A stretch of 64,000 bases of DNA. It comes from Streptomyces megasporus. GTDB taxonomy: Bacteria > Actinomycetota > Actinomycetes > Streptomycetales > Streptomycetaceae. Position 1 is the first letter of the stretch. Each line of letters starts with the position of its first letter. The stretch spans positions 1 to 64,000 of the forward strand of contig NZ_JODL01000006.1 in the NCBI RefSeq assembly GCF_000718985.1, given 5' to 3'. The translations under genes were made by a program, and so were the position numbers. Below, piece by piece: positions 32,430 through 42,108 of the stretch. The notes beneath the pieces are model-generated. The model saw only the letters and a list, made by a program, of their open reading frames with translations, was not told the DNA's origin and searched no databases.

Positions 32430-33359
32430 CTAAGGGGTCACGCCCTCCCCGCCCGGGACGTCGTCCGACGCCTCGACGGGCAGCCGCGGCTGGATCATCA
32501 GCGGATACGGCGGGGGAGTGCCCCCGAACTCCGGGCACAGCGCCCGGTGGGCGCACCAGTCGCACAGGGGGCCGGTCCTGGGCCGCCAGTCGCCGGTCTC
32601 GGTCGCCCGCCGGATCGCGTCCCACAGGGCCAGCAGCTTGCGCTCCACGCCGAGCAGGTCGCCCTCGTCCGGGTCGTAGGTGAGCACGTCGCCGCTGCCC
32701 AGGTAGACGAGCTGCAACCGGCGCGGGATCGTGCCGCGCAGCCGCCACAGCACCAGGGCGTAGAACTTCATCTGGAACAGCGCGTCCGCCGCGTACTCCG
32801 GCCGGGGCGCCTTGCCCGTCTTGTAGTCGACGATCCGCACCTCGCCGGTGGGCGCCACGTCCACCCGGTCGATGATCCCGCGCAGCCGCAGCCCCGACTC
32901 CAGCCGCGCCTCCACGAACAGCTCGCGCTCGGCCGGCTCCAGCCTGGTGGGGTCCTCCAGGGAGAACCACCGCTCGACCAGCTCCTCGGCCCGGGCCAGC
33001 CAGCGGGCCAGCTCGGCGCCGTCGGCGGCGCCCTCCCCCCGGCCGTCCTCCCCGTCGCCGGTGAACAGCTCCGCCAGCTCCGGTCGCCTGGCCAGCAGCC
33101 GCTCCCACTCCCGGACCACCATCGACCGCGCCCGCCGTACGTTGCGCTCGGCGGCCGGGGCGTCGAAGAGCCGCTCCAGCACCGCGTGCACCACCGTCCC
33201 CCGAGTGGCCGCGGGCGTCGGCTTCTCGGGGATCTTGTCGATCACCCGGAAGCGGTACAGCAGCGGGCACTGCATGAAGTCGGCGGCCCGTGACGGTGAC
33301 AGGGAGTTGGGCGGTGACGCCTGGGAGGACGCCTTGCCGGAAGCCGATGCGGAGAGCAT
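32430..33359 (-). CDS. RecB-family PD-(D/E)XK exonuclease with likely Fe-S cluster
   Basis: A 309-residue protein; I start it at the ATG at 33359, preceded 7 nt earlier by TAGGGT, as in leaderless genes. Earlier in-frame ATGs at 33404 and 33476 are alternatives. The start reads LSPSRAADFMQCPLLYRFRVIDKIPE. The nuclease core is RGIIDRVDV followed by VRIVDYKTGKAP. The C-terminal CDWCAHRALCPEF plus Cys31 gives the four-cysteine pattern of AddB/Cas4-type Fe-S nucleases. There is no helicase domain. A Cas4-like role is not supported because no CRISPR genes are near. Likely DNA repair. Confidence 0.88.
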   Translation of the reverse strand: MLSASASGKASSQASPPNSLSPSRAADFMQCPLLYRFRVIDKIPEKPTPAATRGTVVHAVLERLFDAPAAERNVRRARSMVVREWERLLARRPELAELFTGDGEDGRGEGAADGAELARWLARAEELVERWFSLEDPTRLEPAERELFVEARLESGLRLRGIIDRVDVAPTGEVRIVDYKTGKAPRPEYAADALFQMKFYALVLWRLRGTIPRRLQLVYLGSGDVLTYDPDEGDLLGVERKLLALWDAIRRATETGDWRPRTGPLCDWCAHRALCPEFGGTPPPYPLMIQPRLPVEASDDVPGGEGVTP

Positions 33360-33494
33360 GGTGAAGACCCTACGGCCCCCGACCGACACGTCGCCGCTTA
33401 CCATCGGTGGAGTACCCCTTCGCACCCCCCTCGCACCGCAGGGCCGTGGGGGCACCGACAGCGGGTGCGAGGTCACCTTCTACGAGGGGAACCC

Positions 33495-34718
33495 GTGGCG
33501 GACACGGACAACAGTGGGCGGGAGCCCGGCTCCGGCGGACCGGTGAAGAACGGACCGGACCGCCCGCGCGAGAGCGGCGGCGGCATTCTCATGGGCCGCC
33601 CCTTCGGCGTGCCCGTCTACGTGGCACCGAGCTGGTTCGCCATCGCGGCCCTGATCACCTGGGTCTTCGGCGGCCAGTTGGAGCGGGTGTTGCCGGAGCT
33701 GGGCGCGGCCCGCTACCTGGTCTCCCTCTTCTTCGCGGTCGCCTTCTACGCCTCGGTGCTCGTCCACGAGCTGGCGCACACCGTCGCCGCGCTCCGTTTC
33801 AAGCTCCCCGTGCGCCGCATCCAGTTGCAGTTCTTCGGCGGTGTGTCGGAGATCGAGAAGGAGAGCGAGACCCCGGGCCGGGAGTTCGTCCTGGCCTTCG
33901 TCGGCCCTCTGCTCTCCCTCGTCCTGTCGGGCCTGTTCTACCTCGGCCTGTACGCCGTCGAGCCCGGTACCGTGCCCGCGGTGCTGCTCGCCGGGCTGAT
34001 GATCTCCAACCTCATCGTCGCGGTGTTCAACCTGCTGCCCGGCCTCCCCCTGGACGGCGGCCGGATGCTGCGCGCGGTGATCTGGAAGATCAGCGGCAAG
34101 CCCATGACCGGCACCGTCGCCGCCGCCTGGACCGGCCGCGCGCTGGCCGTCGCCGTCCTGGTGGGGATGCCGCTGCTCGGCTACGCCGGGGGCTACGCCG
34201 ACGAGGGGTTCGGCGGCCTGAACTCGATCACCGACGCCCTCCTCGCGGCGATCCTCGCCGCGATCATCTGGACCGGCGCCGGCAACAGCCTGCGGATGGC
34301 CCGGCTGCGCGAGCGACTGCCCGAGCTGAGCGCCCGCGCCCTCACCCGACGTGCCGTCCCCGTCACCTCCGACACGCCCCTGTCGGAGGGGCTGCGCCGG
34401 GCCAACGAGGCGGGGGCCCGCGCGCTGGTGGTCGTGGACGGTCAGGGCGACCCGATCGCCATCGTCCGCGAGGCGGCCATCGTCGGCGTGCCCGAGCACC
34501 GCCGTCCCTGGGTCGCCGTGAGCACCCTCGCCCAGGACATCACCGAGGGCATGCGGGTGTGGACGGAACTGGCGGGGGAGGAGCTGCTGGAGCACCTGCG
34601 GGCGACCCCGGCCACCGAGTACCTGGTGGTCGAGGAGACGGGCGAGATCTACGGCGTGCTCTCCGCGGCCGACGTCGAGCGGGCCTTCGTGGCCGCCATG
34701 GCCAAGCCCGCCTCCTGA
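33495..34718 (+). CDS. Site-2 protease family (M50) membrane metalloprotease with CBS domains
   Basis: A 407-residue membrane protein starting at the GTG at 33495 behind SD GAGGGGAA. The zinc motif HELAH is at 91-95, and the third ligand Asp187 lies in NLLPGLPLDGGRML. Membrane helices flank both motifs. The C-terminal 100 residues (about 300-405) form a CBS pair (RRAVPVTSDTPLSEGLRRANEAG and VVEETGEIYGVLSAADVERAF), probably binding an adenine nucleotide. M50B proteases with CBS domains cleave membrane-embedded substrates. It is divergent from the RecB gene and directly upstream of trmI, as commonly seen beside proteasome loci in actinobacteria. Confidence 0.92.
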   Translation: MADTDNSGREPGSGGPVKNGPDRPRESGGGILMGRPFGVPVYVAPSWFAIAALITWVFGGQLERVLPELGAARYLVSLFFAVAFYASVLVHELAHTVAALRFKLPVRRIQLQFFGGVSEIEKESETPGREFVLAFVGPLLSLVLSGLFYLGLYAVEPGTVPAVLLAGLMISNLIVAVFNLLPGLPLDGGRMLRAVIWKISGKPMTGTVAAAWTGRALAVAVLVGMPLLGYAGGYADEGFGGLNSITDALLAAILAAIIWTGAGNSLRMARLRERLPELSARALTRRAVPVTSDTPLSEGLRRANEAGARALVVVDGQGDPIAIVREAAIVGVPEHRRPWVAVSTLAQDITEGMRVWTELAGEELLEHLRATPATEYLVVEETGEIYGVLSAADVERAFVAAMAKPAS

Positions 34719-34780
34719 CCCCGAGCGGTCCGGGGCCTCGTTTCCGAGCCCTCGATTACGGTCCGCGGGCCGTGCTCGAC

Positions 34781-34786
34781 TAGGCT
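34781..34786 (+). promoter_or_regulatory. -10 hexamer of trmI, leaderless spacing
   Basis: TAGGCT ends 7 nt before the ATG at 34794, and there is no SD. Consistent with a leaderless trmI transcript. Confidence 0.5.
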
Positions 34787-34793
34787 TGCCCCC

Positions 34794-35693
34794 ATGTCCG
34801 AACCGACCGGTGCCGCCCGCCGTCGCGGGCCCTTCCAGGTCGGGGACCAGGTCCAGCTCACCGACCCCAAGGGACGCCACTACACCTTCACGCTCGAGGT
34901 GGGGAAGAGCTTCCACACCCACAAGGGAGCCTTCCCCCACGACGAGCTGATCGGTGCTCCCGAGGGCACGGTCGTCCGTACCACGGGAAACGTCGCCTAC
35001 CTCGCGCTGCGTCCCCTGCTCCCCGACTACGTCCTGTCCATGCCGCGCGGCGCGGCCGTCGTCTACCCCAAGGACGCGGGGCAGATCCTGGCGATGGCCG
35101 ACATCTTCCCCGGCGCACGCGTCGTCGAGGCGGGGGTGGGCTCCGGATCGCTGAGCACCTTCCTGCTGCGCGCCGTCGGCGACCAGGGCATGCTGCACTC
35201 CTACGAGCGCCGAGCCGACTTCGCCGACATCGCCCGGCAGAACGTCGAACGCTACTTCGGCGGCCCGCACCCCGCCTGGCAGTTGACCGTCGGCGACCTT
35301 CAGGACAACCTGTCGGACACCGAGGTCGACCGGGTGATCCTCGACATGCTCGCCCCCTGGGAGTGCCTGGACGCCGTCTCCAAGGCGCTCGTCCCCGGCG
35401 GCATCCTGTGCGCCTACGTGGCCACCACCACCCAGCTCGCCCGCACCGTGGAGTCGATCCGCGAGCACGGCACCTTCAACGAGCCGGCGGCCTGGGAGAC
35501 GATGGTCCGGACCTGGCATGTCGAGGGCCTGGCCGTCCGCCCCGACCACCGCATGGTCGGGCACACCGGCTTCCTGCTCACCGCCCGCCGCCTCGCCGAC
35601 GGGGTGGAGCCCCCGATGCGCCGCCGCCGTCCGGCGAAGGGCGCCTACGGGGAGGACTACACCGGACCGGGCAGCGGCTCGGGCCGGGGCTGA
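34794..35693 (+). CDS. trmI: tRNA (adenine58-N1)-methyltransferase
   Basis: A 299-residue class I methyltransferase. The N-terminal beta domain (PFQVGDQVQLTDPKGRHYTF) is followed by the SAM motif VVEAGVGSGSLSTFLLRAVG (about 110-130). GDLQDNLSDTEVDRVILDMLAPWECLD contains the Asp of motif IV, and the C-terminus reads VRPDHRMVGHTGFLLTARRL. Actinobacterial TrmI modifies A58 of tRNA, stabilising its elbow. The position between an M50 protease and arc matches the arrangement around the proteasome genes in mycobacteria and Streptomyces. The last 25 residues are a basic Gly tail. Confidence 0.95.
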   Translation: MSEPTGAARRRGPFQVGDQVQLTDPKGRHYTFTLEVGKSFHTHKGAFPHDELIGAPEGTVVRTTGNVAYLALRPLLPDYVLSMPRGAAVVYPKDAGQILAMADIFPGARVVEAGVGSGSLSTFLLRAVGDQGMLHSYERRADFADIARQNVERYFGGPHPAWQLTVGDLQDNLSDTEVDRVILDMLAPWECLDAVSKALVPGGILCAYVATTTQLARTVESIREHGTFNEPAAWETMVRTWHVEGLAVRPDHRMVGHTGFLLTARRLADGVEPPMRRRRPAKGAYGEDYTGPGSGSGRG

Positions 35694-35708
35694 CCGACCC
35701 GCCACGAC

Positions 35709-35759
35709 GAACGCGCCGGCGCCGTGGGGTCTTCGGGACCCCACGGCGCCGGCGCGTTC
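35709..35759 (+). terminator. 23-bp perfect hairpin terminator after trmI
   Basis: The stem runs 35709-35731 with 35737-35759 and has a 5-nt TTCGG loop. It begins 16 bp after the trmI stop and is followed by TTCC-type sequence. This is the longest perfect stem noted in the window. Confidence 0.85.
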
Positions 35760-35877
35760 CTCGGGCACGGTGGAGAGGAGGGCCGCGGAGAGTCGGACCC
35801 GGCCGTTCCACCGTGATGTGACGTGTGGCACGATGCTGGGCACCCCCGGCCGCCCGCACTCACAGGAGTCGACCCGC

Positions 35878-36570
35878 GTGCAGCTTCCGGCAGGTTCCGC
35901 GTCATCCTCCGCGCCGTCCCCTGCGGCGTCCTCCGCGCCGTCCCCCTCGGTCCGTCCCGAGCCCGTTCCGTACGTCCCTTCCCAGCCCGTCCCCGCGGCG
36001 CCGTCCTCTCCGCCCCCTTCCCGTCCCGCGCCCGCCCACACCCGCGCCCGCGCGGCGCACTGGATCGTCACGGCCGCCGCGCTGGGCGCCGTGCTGGGCG
36101 GGTCCGCGCTCCTGGGACCGGCCGGCGCCACGGCCACACCGGGCCCGAACGAGGCCGCGGCCCCGGGCCCGGACGCGGGGGAGGCCCGGTACCCGCTGGA
36201 CTGCGGCCCGGTGGAGCCGGAGGTGATCGACGAGGTCGCGGTGGACTTCGACGGCGACGAACGGGCCGAGACCGTCGCCGTGGTCCGCTGCGCCGCGGGG
36301 ATCGGCACCCCGCCCAGCGGGATGTACGTCCTGGCGCACCCCGCGCGCGAGGGCGCCCGGCCACGGGTCGCCGAGACCCTGGTGGACCCGGACGAGGGCA
36401 TGACCGTCCAACGGCTCACCGTCCGCGGTGACACGGTCCTCGCCCGGCTCCTCGGCTACTCCTCGAACGAGGTGCCGCGCTGCTGCCCCGACCGGATGCG
36501 GGACGTCGAATGGAACTGGCGGGACGGGAAGTTCGTGCTGAGGGCGGTGCCGACGGCGCGGAGCGTGTGA
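35878..36570 (+). CDS. Secreted or membrane-anchored hypothetical protein
   Basis: A 230-residue protein starting at the GTG at 35878 with SD AGGAG. Residues 1-55 are Ser/Pro/Ala-rich. A hydrophobic helix (AHWIVTAAALGAVLGGSALL, about 62-81) would export or anchor it. The outer part contains VDFDGDERAETVAVVRC, which resembles a calcium-binding FG-GAP/dockerin-like loop, and ends with RCCPDRMRDVEWNWRDGKF. I recognise no enzyme. Such short proteins occur in many Streptomyces near the proteasome genes. The convergent ferredoxin gene begins 15 bp after its stop. Confidence 0.7.
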   Translation: MQLPAGSASSSAPSPAASSAPSPSVRPEPVPYVPSQPVPAAPSSPPPSRPAPAHTRARAAHWIVTAAALGAVLGGSALLGPAGATATPGPNEAAAPGPDAGEARYPLDCGPVEPEVIDEVAVDFDGDERAETVAVVRCAAGIGTPPSGMYVLAHPAREGARPRVAETLVDPDEGMTVQRLTVRGDTVLARLLGYSSNEVPRCCPDRMRDVEWNWRDGKFVLRAVPTARSV

Positions 36571-36584
36571 CCGCCGGCGGGCGG

Positions 36585-36896
36585 CTACCCGGCGTCGGGG
36601 CCGTACACCTCGACCTTGTCCGAAACCCGCCGCACGTGGATGCACTCGCCCGGACACTCCCGGGCCGAGTCCACCACGTCCGCGAGCAGGGGCAGCGGGA
36701 CGGGAGCGGTCGCTCCCGGCTCCGTCAGCAACTCCGCCTCGCCGCCCTCGGGGGCCGGGGGCTTGACGTAGGCGAGCCCGTCGATGTCCAGCTCGAAGAC
36801 GTCCGGCGCGTACTGGGCGCAGATGCCGTCTCCGGTGCAGAGGTCCTGGTCGATCCAGACTTCCAGTTCCTGGGCCTGCTCGTTCTGCGCACCCAT
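36585..36896 (-). CDS. Ferredoxin (3Fe-4S/4Fe-4S type)
   Basis: A 103-residue protein; the ATG at 36896 gives the best start, although no strong SD is present. The cluster motif DLCTGDGICAQYAP has Cys20 and Cys26 (C-x5-C), and CPGECIHV supplies the other ligands. This pattern is usual for actinobacterial ferredoxins carrying a 3Fe-4S cluster. It is expected to pass electrons to a cytochrome P450 or other oxidoreductase, but none is adjacent. The gene is conserved next to arc in Streptomyces. It is divergent from arc with 277 bp between starts. Confidence 0.88.
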   Translation of the reverse strand: MGAQNEQAQELEVWIDQDLCTGDGICAQYAPDVFELDIDGLAYVKPPAPEGGEAELLTEPGATAPVPLPLLADVVDSARECPGECIHVRRVSDKVEVYGPDAG

Positions 36897-37173
36897 GCCG
36901 CTGCCTGCCGTTCCTGCCTCGTGATCGGACTGTGTGAAGAAAACCCGGTGTGATGTTGGCGAAATAGAGCCACCCGTGACGGGGGTTGGCGACCCCGACG
37001 ATACAACCGCCCGCTTTCCAGGAGGGTTGGGTGGGTATTCACCCGGGGTAAGGGAGTGCGCAAGGGTGAAGATCGGACACGTCCCCACCGTCTTTGTGAT
37101 CTAGGGGTTTCAACCCCCATCACGCCAGGTAGGGTCAGGAAGCGTCCAGCTCCCCTTGGAGGAGGTGAGGACC

Positions 37174-38940
37174 GTGGCAGCCCACGACGACGACATCAAC
37201 CGCGGCATCCGGCCCGAACGGGGTACCGACGACCCGGTCGGCCAGGTTGCCCATCTCGAGCAGGAGATCGCCGTCCTGCGCCGCAAGCTCGCCGACTCTC
37301 CGCGGCACACTCGGATTCTCGAGGAGCGGATCGTCGAGCTGCAGACGAACCTGGCCGGCGTGTCCGCGCAGAACGAGCGGCTCGCCAACACCCTCCGTGA
37401 GGCTCGCGACCAGATCGTGGCCCTCAAGGAGGAGGTCGACCGGCTGGCCCAGCCGCCGGCCGGCTTCGGGGTCTTCCTGCAGGCGAACGAGGACGGTACG
37501 GCCGACATCTTCACCGGCGGGCGCAAGCTCCGGGTGAACGTCAGCCCCAGCGTCGACCTCGTCGAGCTCAAGCGTGGCCAGGAGGTCATGCTGAACGAGG
37601 CGCTCAACGTGGTCGAGGCCATGGAGTTCGAACGCGCCGGGGACATCGTCACCCTCAAGGAGGTCCTGGAGGACGGCGAGCGCGCCCTGGTGATAGGGCA
37701 CACCGACGAGGAGCGCGTGGTGCGGCTCGCCGAGCCGCTGTTGAAGACCACGCTGCGCGCCGGCGACGCCCTGCTGCTGGAGCCGCGCTCCGGATACGTC
37801 TACGAGGTCGTGCCCAAGAGCGAGGTCGAGGAGCTCGTCCTCGAAGAGGTCCCGGACATCGACTACACCAAGATCGGCGGTCTGGGCGGGCAGATCGAGC
37901 TCATCCGCGACGCGGTGGAGCTCCCCTACCTCTACCCCGACCTGTTCAAGGAGCACGAACTCCGTCCCCCCAAGGGCGTCCTGCTCTACGGCCCGCCCGG
38001 CTGCGGCAAGACGCTGATCGCCAAGGCCGTCGCCAACTCCCTGGCCAAGAAGGTCGCCGAGGTGACCGGACGGCCCCAGGGGAAGAGCTACTTCCTCAAC
38101 ATCAAGGGCCCCGAGCTGCTCAACAAGTACGTCGGCGAGACGGAGCGGCACATCCGGCTGGTCTTCCAGCGCGCGAGGGAGAAGGCGAGCGAGGGCACGC
38201 CCGTCATCGTCTTCTTCGACGAGATGGACTCCCTCTTCCGCACCCGCGGCTCCGGTGTCAGCTCGGACGTGGAGAACACCATCGTCCCGCAGTTGCTGTC
38301 GGAGATCGACGGTGTGGAGGGCCTGGAGAACGTCATCGTCATCGGCGCCTCCAACCGCGAGGACATGATCGACCCGGCGATCCTGCGCCCCGGCCGCCTC
38401 GATGTGAAGATCAAGATCGAGCGTCCGGACGCCGAGGCCGCCAAGGACATCTTCTCGAAGTACCTGACGCCCAACCTCCCGCTGCACCCGGAGGACCTCG
38501 CGGAGCACAACAACGACCCCGAGGCCACCGTCGACGCGATGATCCAGTCGGTCGTCGAGCACATGTACGCGGAATCCGAGGAGAACCGCTTCCTGGAGGT
38601 CACCTACGCCAACGGTGACAAGGAGGTCCTGTACTTCAAGGACTTCAACTCCGGCGCGATGATCCAGAACATCGTCGACCGGGCCAAGAAGATGGCGATC
38701 AAGGCGTACCTGGACCACAACCAGAAGGGTCTGAGGGTCTCCCACCTGCTCGCCGCCTGCGTGGACGAGTTCAAGGAGAACGAGGACCTGCCCAACACCA
38801 CCAACCCCGACGACTGGGCCCGTATCTCCGGCAAGAAGGGCGAGCGGATCGTGTTCATCCGCACCCTCGTCACCGGAAAGCAGGGCGCGGACACCGGACG
38901 CTCCATCGACACGGTGGCCAACACCGGACAGTACCTGTAA
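37174..38940 (+). CDS. arc: Proteasome-associated AAA+ ATPase Arc (Mpa)
   Basis: A 588-residue ATPase starting at the GTG at 37174 (SD GGAGG). Coiled coil at about 20-80 ([15 protein letters not shown] ... [10 protein letters not shown]), which in Mpa binds Pup. Two OB folds follow (about 85-230). The AAA module has Walker A GPPGCGKT at 273-280, Walker [11 protein letters not shown] and the arginine-finger region [17 protein letters not shown]. The C-terminus ends in GQYL, which docks on the 20S core. Arc hexamers unfold pupylated proteins into PrcBA. It heads the cluster arc-dop-pup-prcB-prcA, with a two-tier terminator after it. Confidence 0.98.
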   Translation: MAAHDDDINRGIRPERGTDDPVGQVAHLEQEIAVLRRKLADSPRHTRILEERIVELQTNLAGVSAQNERLANTLREARDQIVALKEEVDRLAQPPAGFGVFLQANEDGTADIFTGGRKLRVNVSPSVDLVELKRGQEVMLNEALNVVEAMEFERAGDIVTLKEVLEDGERALVIGHTDEERVVRLAEPLLKTTLRAGDALLLEPRSGYVYEVVPKSEVEELVLEEVPDIDYTKIGGLGGQIELIRDAVELPYLYPDLFKEHELRPPKGVLLYGPPGCGKTLIAKAVANSLAKKVAEVTGRPQGKSYFLNIKGPELLNKYVGETERHIRLVFQRAREKASEGTPVIVFFDEMDSLFRTRGSGVSSDVENTIVPQLLSEIDGVEGLENVIVIGASNREDMIDPAILRPGRLDVKIKIERPDAEAAKDIFSKYLTPNLPLHPEDLAEHNNDPEATVDAMIQSVVEHMYAESEENRFLEVTYANGDKEVLYFKDFNSGAMIQNIVDRAKKMAIKAYLDHNQKGLRVSHLLAACVDEFKENEDLPNTTNPDDWARISGKKGERIVFIRTLVTGKQGADTGRSIDTVANTGQYL

Positions 38941-38987
38941 GAAGATCTGTAAGAGGATTCGTAGGAAGCCCCGGTAAGAAGACACCG

Positions 38988-39052
38988 TCCGGCTGCGGAT
39001 GCCCGGGTTCCCCTCCCGTTTGGAGGGGAAGGCATCCGCAGCCGGATCTTTT
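38988..39052 (+). terminator. Two-tier terminator after arc
   Basis: An outer 16-bp stem (38988-39003 with 39031-39046) encloses an inner 9-bp stem (39008-39016 with 39022-39030). TCTTTTCC follows, so this is a near-classical intrinsic terminator separating arc from dop. The rest of the 284-bp gap shows no gene. Confidence 0.85.
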
Positions 39053-39224
39053 CCGGGAAAGCGGGGAGGTCCGCGGTGATCTCCCCACCGCGGCCCGACC
39101 GTCCCGGGCTCGTCCGCACCGCCGCCACGCGGAGTGCGGACCCGGGAAGCGGGTACGGGCTCGACGCGCAGCGGGACTTGAGCGGCGGTCCAAGGGCGGG
39201 CCGCCGCCGGGCAAGGAGGGCCGC

Positions 39225-40736
39225 ATGACCGTACGGCGAGTAATGGGCATCGAGACGGAGTACGGGGTCTCCGTCCCCGGCCACCCGAACGCCAATGCCA
39301 TGCTCACCTCATCCCAGGTCGTCAACGCCTACGCGGCGGCGATGCAGCGGGCGCGCCGTGCCCGCTGGGACTTCGAGGAGGAGAACCCGCTGCGGGACGC
39401 CCGCGGGTTCGACCTCGCCCGCGAGGCGGCCGACGCCAGCCAGCTCACGGACGAGGACATCGGCCTGGCGAACGTCATCCTCACCAACGGCGCGCGACTG
39501 TACGTCGACCACGCCCACCCGGAGTACAGCGCCCCCGAGGTCACCAATCCGCGCGACGCGGTGCTGTGGGACAAGGCGGGGGAGCGGATCATGGCCGAGG
39601 CCGCCCGCCGCGCCGCCGAGAACCCCGGCTCCCAGCCGATCCACCTCTACAAGAACAACACCGACAACAAGGGCGCCTCCTACGGCACGCACGAGAACTA
39701 CCTGATGAAGCGGGAGACGCCCTTCTCGGACATCGTGCGCCACCTGACGCCCTTCTTCGTCTCCCGCCAGGTCGTCACCGGCGCCGGACGGGTCGGAATC
39801 GGCCAGGACGGCTCCGAGCACGGTTTCCAGATCAGCCAGCGCGCCGACTACTTCGAGGTCGAGGTCGGTCTGGAGACCACGCTCAAGCGGCCCATCATCA
39901 ACACCCGCGACGAGCCGCACGCCGACGCCGAGAAGTACCGCCGGCTGCACGTGATCGTTGGCGACGCCAACCTGTCGGAGATCTCCACCTACCTCAAGCT
40001 CGGCACCACCTCCCTGGTGCTGTCGATGATCGAGGACGGCTTCATCGCCGTCGACCTCGCCGTGGACCAGCCCGTGCGCACCCTGCACGAGGTCAGCCAC
40101 GATCCGTCGCTGCGGCAGTCGATCACCCTGCGCAGCGGTCGGAAGCTCACCGCGGTGCAGCTCCAGATGGAGTACTACGAGCTGGCGCGCAAGTACGTGG
40201 AGGAGCGCTGGGGCGCGGACGCCGACGAGCAGACCAGGGACGTCCTGACCCGCTGGGAGGACGTCCTGAGCCGTCTGGAGACGGATCCGATGAGCCTGGC
40301 GGGCGAGTTGGACTGGGTGGCCAAACGCGAGCTCATGGAGGGCTACCGGCGCCGCGACGGCCTGGACTGGGACGCCGCCCGGCTGCACCTGGTGGACCTC
40401 CAGTACGCCGACGTGCGCCCCGACAAGGGCCTGTACAACCGGCTGGTGGCCCGCGGCAGGATGAAGCGGCTGCTGGACGAGGCCGAGGTCGAGAGGGCCC
40501 GCACCAAGCCGCCGGAGGACACCAGGGCGTACTTCCGGGGCCGCTGTCTGGAGCAGTACGCCGACGCGGTGGCCGCCGCCTCCTGGGACTCGGTGATCTT
40601 CGACCTGCCGGGTCGGGACTCCCTCCAGCGGGTACCCACCCTGGAACCGCTGCGGGGCACCCGGGCCCACGTGGAGGGGCTGCTGGACCGCTGCCGCACG
40701 GCGGAGGAGCTGGTCCGCGCGCTCTCCGGGCGCTGA
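39225..40736 (+). CDS. dop: Depupylase/deamidase Dop
   Basis: A 503-residue member of the carboxylate-amine ligase fold, starting at the ATG at 39225 with [19 protein letters not shown] holds the Mg-ligand Glu10. The catalytic Asp95 lies in [15 protein letters not shown]. Residues about 41-80 form the Dop-specific loop absent from Paf[24 protein letters not shown] and [20 protein letters not shown] are shared with PafA. Dop removes Pup from substrates. It also deamidates Pup where that ends in Gln; here Pup already ends in Glu. It is upstream of pup with 163 bp between. Confidence 0.97.
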   Translation: MTVRRVMGIETEYGVSVPGHPNANAMLTSSQVVNAYAAAMQRARRARWDFEEENPLRDARGFDLAREAADASQLTDEDIGLANVILTNGARLYVDHAHPEYSAPEVTNPRDAVLWDKAGERIMAEAARRAAENPGSQPIHLYKNNTDNKGASYGTHENYLMKRETPFSDIVRHLTPFFVSRQVVTGAGRVGIGQDGSEHGFQISQRADYFEVEVGLETTLKRPIINTRDEPHADAEKYRRLHVIVGDANLSEISTYLKLGTTSLVLSMIEDGFIAVDLAVDQPVRTLHEVSHDPSLRQSITLRSGRKLTAVQLQMEYYELARKYVEERWGADADEQTRDVLTRWEDVLSRLETDPMSLAGELDWVAKRELMEGYRRRDGLDWDAARLHLVDLQYADVRPDKGLYNRLVARGRMKRLLDEAEVERARTKPPEDTRAYFRGRCLEQYADAVAAASWDSVIFDLPGRDSLQRVPTLEPLRGTRAHVEGLLDRCRTAEELVRALSGR

Positions 40737-40899
40737 CCGGGCACAACGGCGGACGGCTGAACGCCTCCGCATCGGGGAATCATGGAGGTGGCTTCCGGGC
40801 GTTGAGGCAATTGACTCGTCTGTGACAGGAAAAGGGTCGATGTCGGACCCGGCTTGTAGGGTCTGATCTTGTACCGTCCAACCGAGCGGGGTGAGGTAT

Positions 40900-41118
40900 A
40901 TGGCTACCAAGGACACCGGCGGCGGCCAGCAGAAGTCGACACGCTCCACCGAGGAGGTCGACGAGCAGGCGCCCGAGGCGCAGGTATCGGAGGACCTCAA
41001 GGAGCGCCACGAGGCGCTGTCGGACGAGGTGGACTCCGTGCTGGACGAGATCGACGACGTGCTCGAGGAGAATGCCGAGGACTTCGTGCGGTCCTTCGTA
41101 CAGAAGGGCGGAGAGTAG
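40900..41118 (+). CDS. pup: Prokaryotic ubiquitin-like protein Pup
   Basis: A 72-residue disordered protein starting at the ATG at 40900 (SD GTGAGG). The N-terminal half is polar (MATKDTGGGQQKSTRSTEE). The C-terminal half is the conserved Arc-binding helix (LSDEVDSVLDEIDDVLEENAEDFVRSFVQ), ending in KGGE. The genome-encoded C-terminal Glu means PafA can use it directly, without deamidation. Pup is joined through that Glu to target lysines. A 17-bp hairpin separates it from prcB. Confidence 0.98.
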   Translation: MATKDTGGGQQKSTRSTEEVDEQAPEAQVSEDLKERHEALSDEVDSVLDEIDDVLEENAEDFVRSFVQKGGE

Positions 41119-41127
41119 GAACGTTCC

Positions 41128-41165
41128 CCGTCCCGCACCCCCGCGCCGGCGGGGGTGCGGGACGG
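41128..41165 (+). terminator. 17-bp perfect hairpin between pup and prcB
   Basis: Stem 41128-41144 with 41149-41165, loop GCCG, starting 10 bp after the pup stop. It likely stops or attenuates transcription from pup, so prcBA would need its own promoter; TAAGGT at 41186-41191 is a weak -10 candidate. Confidence 0.8.
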
Positions 41166-41240
41166 ATGACATCCGCCGCCCCGGGTAAGGTCCGTGCAGT
41201 GTTCGACGATCTGGTCTCATGATCTGGTGGAAGGAAACGT

Positions 41241-42086
41241 GTGGAAGCCAACACTCGTAGCTCAGGGCGTCTGCCGGCTGCCTTCCTGACGCCGGGCTCG
41301 TCCTCTTTCCTGGACTTCCTGTCCGAGCACGCGCCCGAGCAGCTCCCCGGCAACCGTCCGCTGCCGCCCGTGAAGGGCGCCGTCGAGGCGCCGCACGGCA
41401 CGACGATCGTCGCGGCCACCTTCCCCGGCGGCGTGGTGCTGGCGGGTGACCGACGGGCGACGATGGGCAACATGATCGCCCAGCGCGACATCGAGAAGGT
41501 CTTCCCGGCCGACGAGTACAGCGCGGTCGGCATCGCCGGAACGGCCGGGCTCGCCGTGGAGATGGTCAAGCTCTTCCAACTGGAGCTGGAGCACTTCGAG
41601 AAGGTGGAGGGCGCCACCCTCTCCCTGGAGGGCAAGGCCAACCGCCTGTCCACGATGATCCGCGGCAACCTCGGCATGGCGATGCAGGGCCTGGCGGTGA
41701 TCCCCCTGTTCGCGGGGTACGACATCGACCGGGAGAAGGGCCGCATCTTCTCCTACGACGTGACCGGCGGACGCTCCGAGGAGCTGGGCTTCGCGGCCGT
41801 CGGGTCCGGTTCGGTCTTCGCGCGCGGCTCCCTGAAGAAGCTCCACCGGGACGACCTCACCGAGGAGGAGGCGACCACGGTGGTCGTCCAGGCCCTGTAC
41901 GACGCCGCCGAGGACGACTCGGCGACCGGCGGCCCCGACCTCGTCCGCCGCATCTACCCCGTCGTCTCGGTGATCACGGAGGACGGTTTCCGGAAGCTCA
42001 CCGACGACGAGGTCGCCGAGGTCGCCCGTTCGGTGCACGACGGCCGGCTCCAGTCGCCCAACGGGCCCCAGGCCCCGGTGCTCTAA
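41241..42086 (+). CDS. prcB: 20S proteasome beta subunit
   Basis: A 281-residue Ntn hydrolase starting at the GTG at 41241. A 53-residue propeptide ends at PHG, and autocleavage exposes Thr54 of [21 protein letters not shown], the catalytic nucleophile. The lysine and aspartate of the active site lie in GDRRAT and YDVTGG-type contexts. Beta subunits form the two inner heptameric rings of the chamber. The gene is followed by prcA after 22 bp, so they are co-translated. Self-compartmentalised degradation of pupylated proteins depends on it. Confidence 0.98.
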   Translation: MEANTRSSGRLPAAFLTPGSSSFLDFLSEHAPEQLPGNRPLPPVKGAVEAPHGTTIVAATFPGGVVLAGDRRATMGNMIAQRDIEKVFPADEYSAVGIAGTAGLAVEMVKLFQLELEHFEKVEGATLSLEGKANRLSTMIRGNLGMAMQGLAVIPLFAGYDIDREKGRIFSYDVTGGRSEELGFAAVGSGSVFARGSLKKLHRDDLTEEEATTVVVQALYDAAEDDSATGGPDLVRRIYPVVSVITEDGFRKLTDDEVAEVARSVHDGRLQSPNGPQAPVL

Positions 42087-42108
42087 CACAGGAAGGGACG
42101 GATAGCCG

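Noticed and set aside
32430..33359. RecB-type nuclease considered as Cas4
   Set aside because: No CRISPR array or cas gene is present, and similar stand-alone nucleases are common in Streptomyces.
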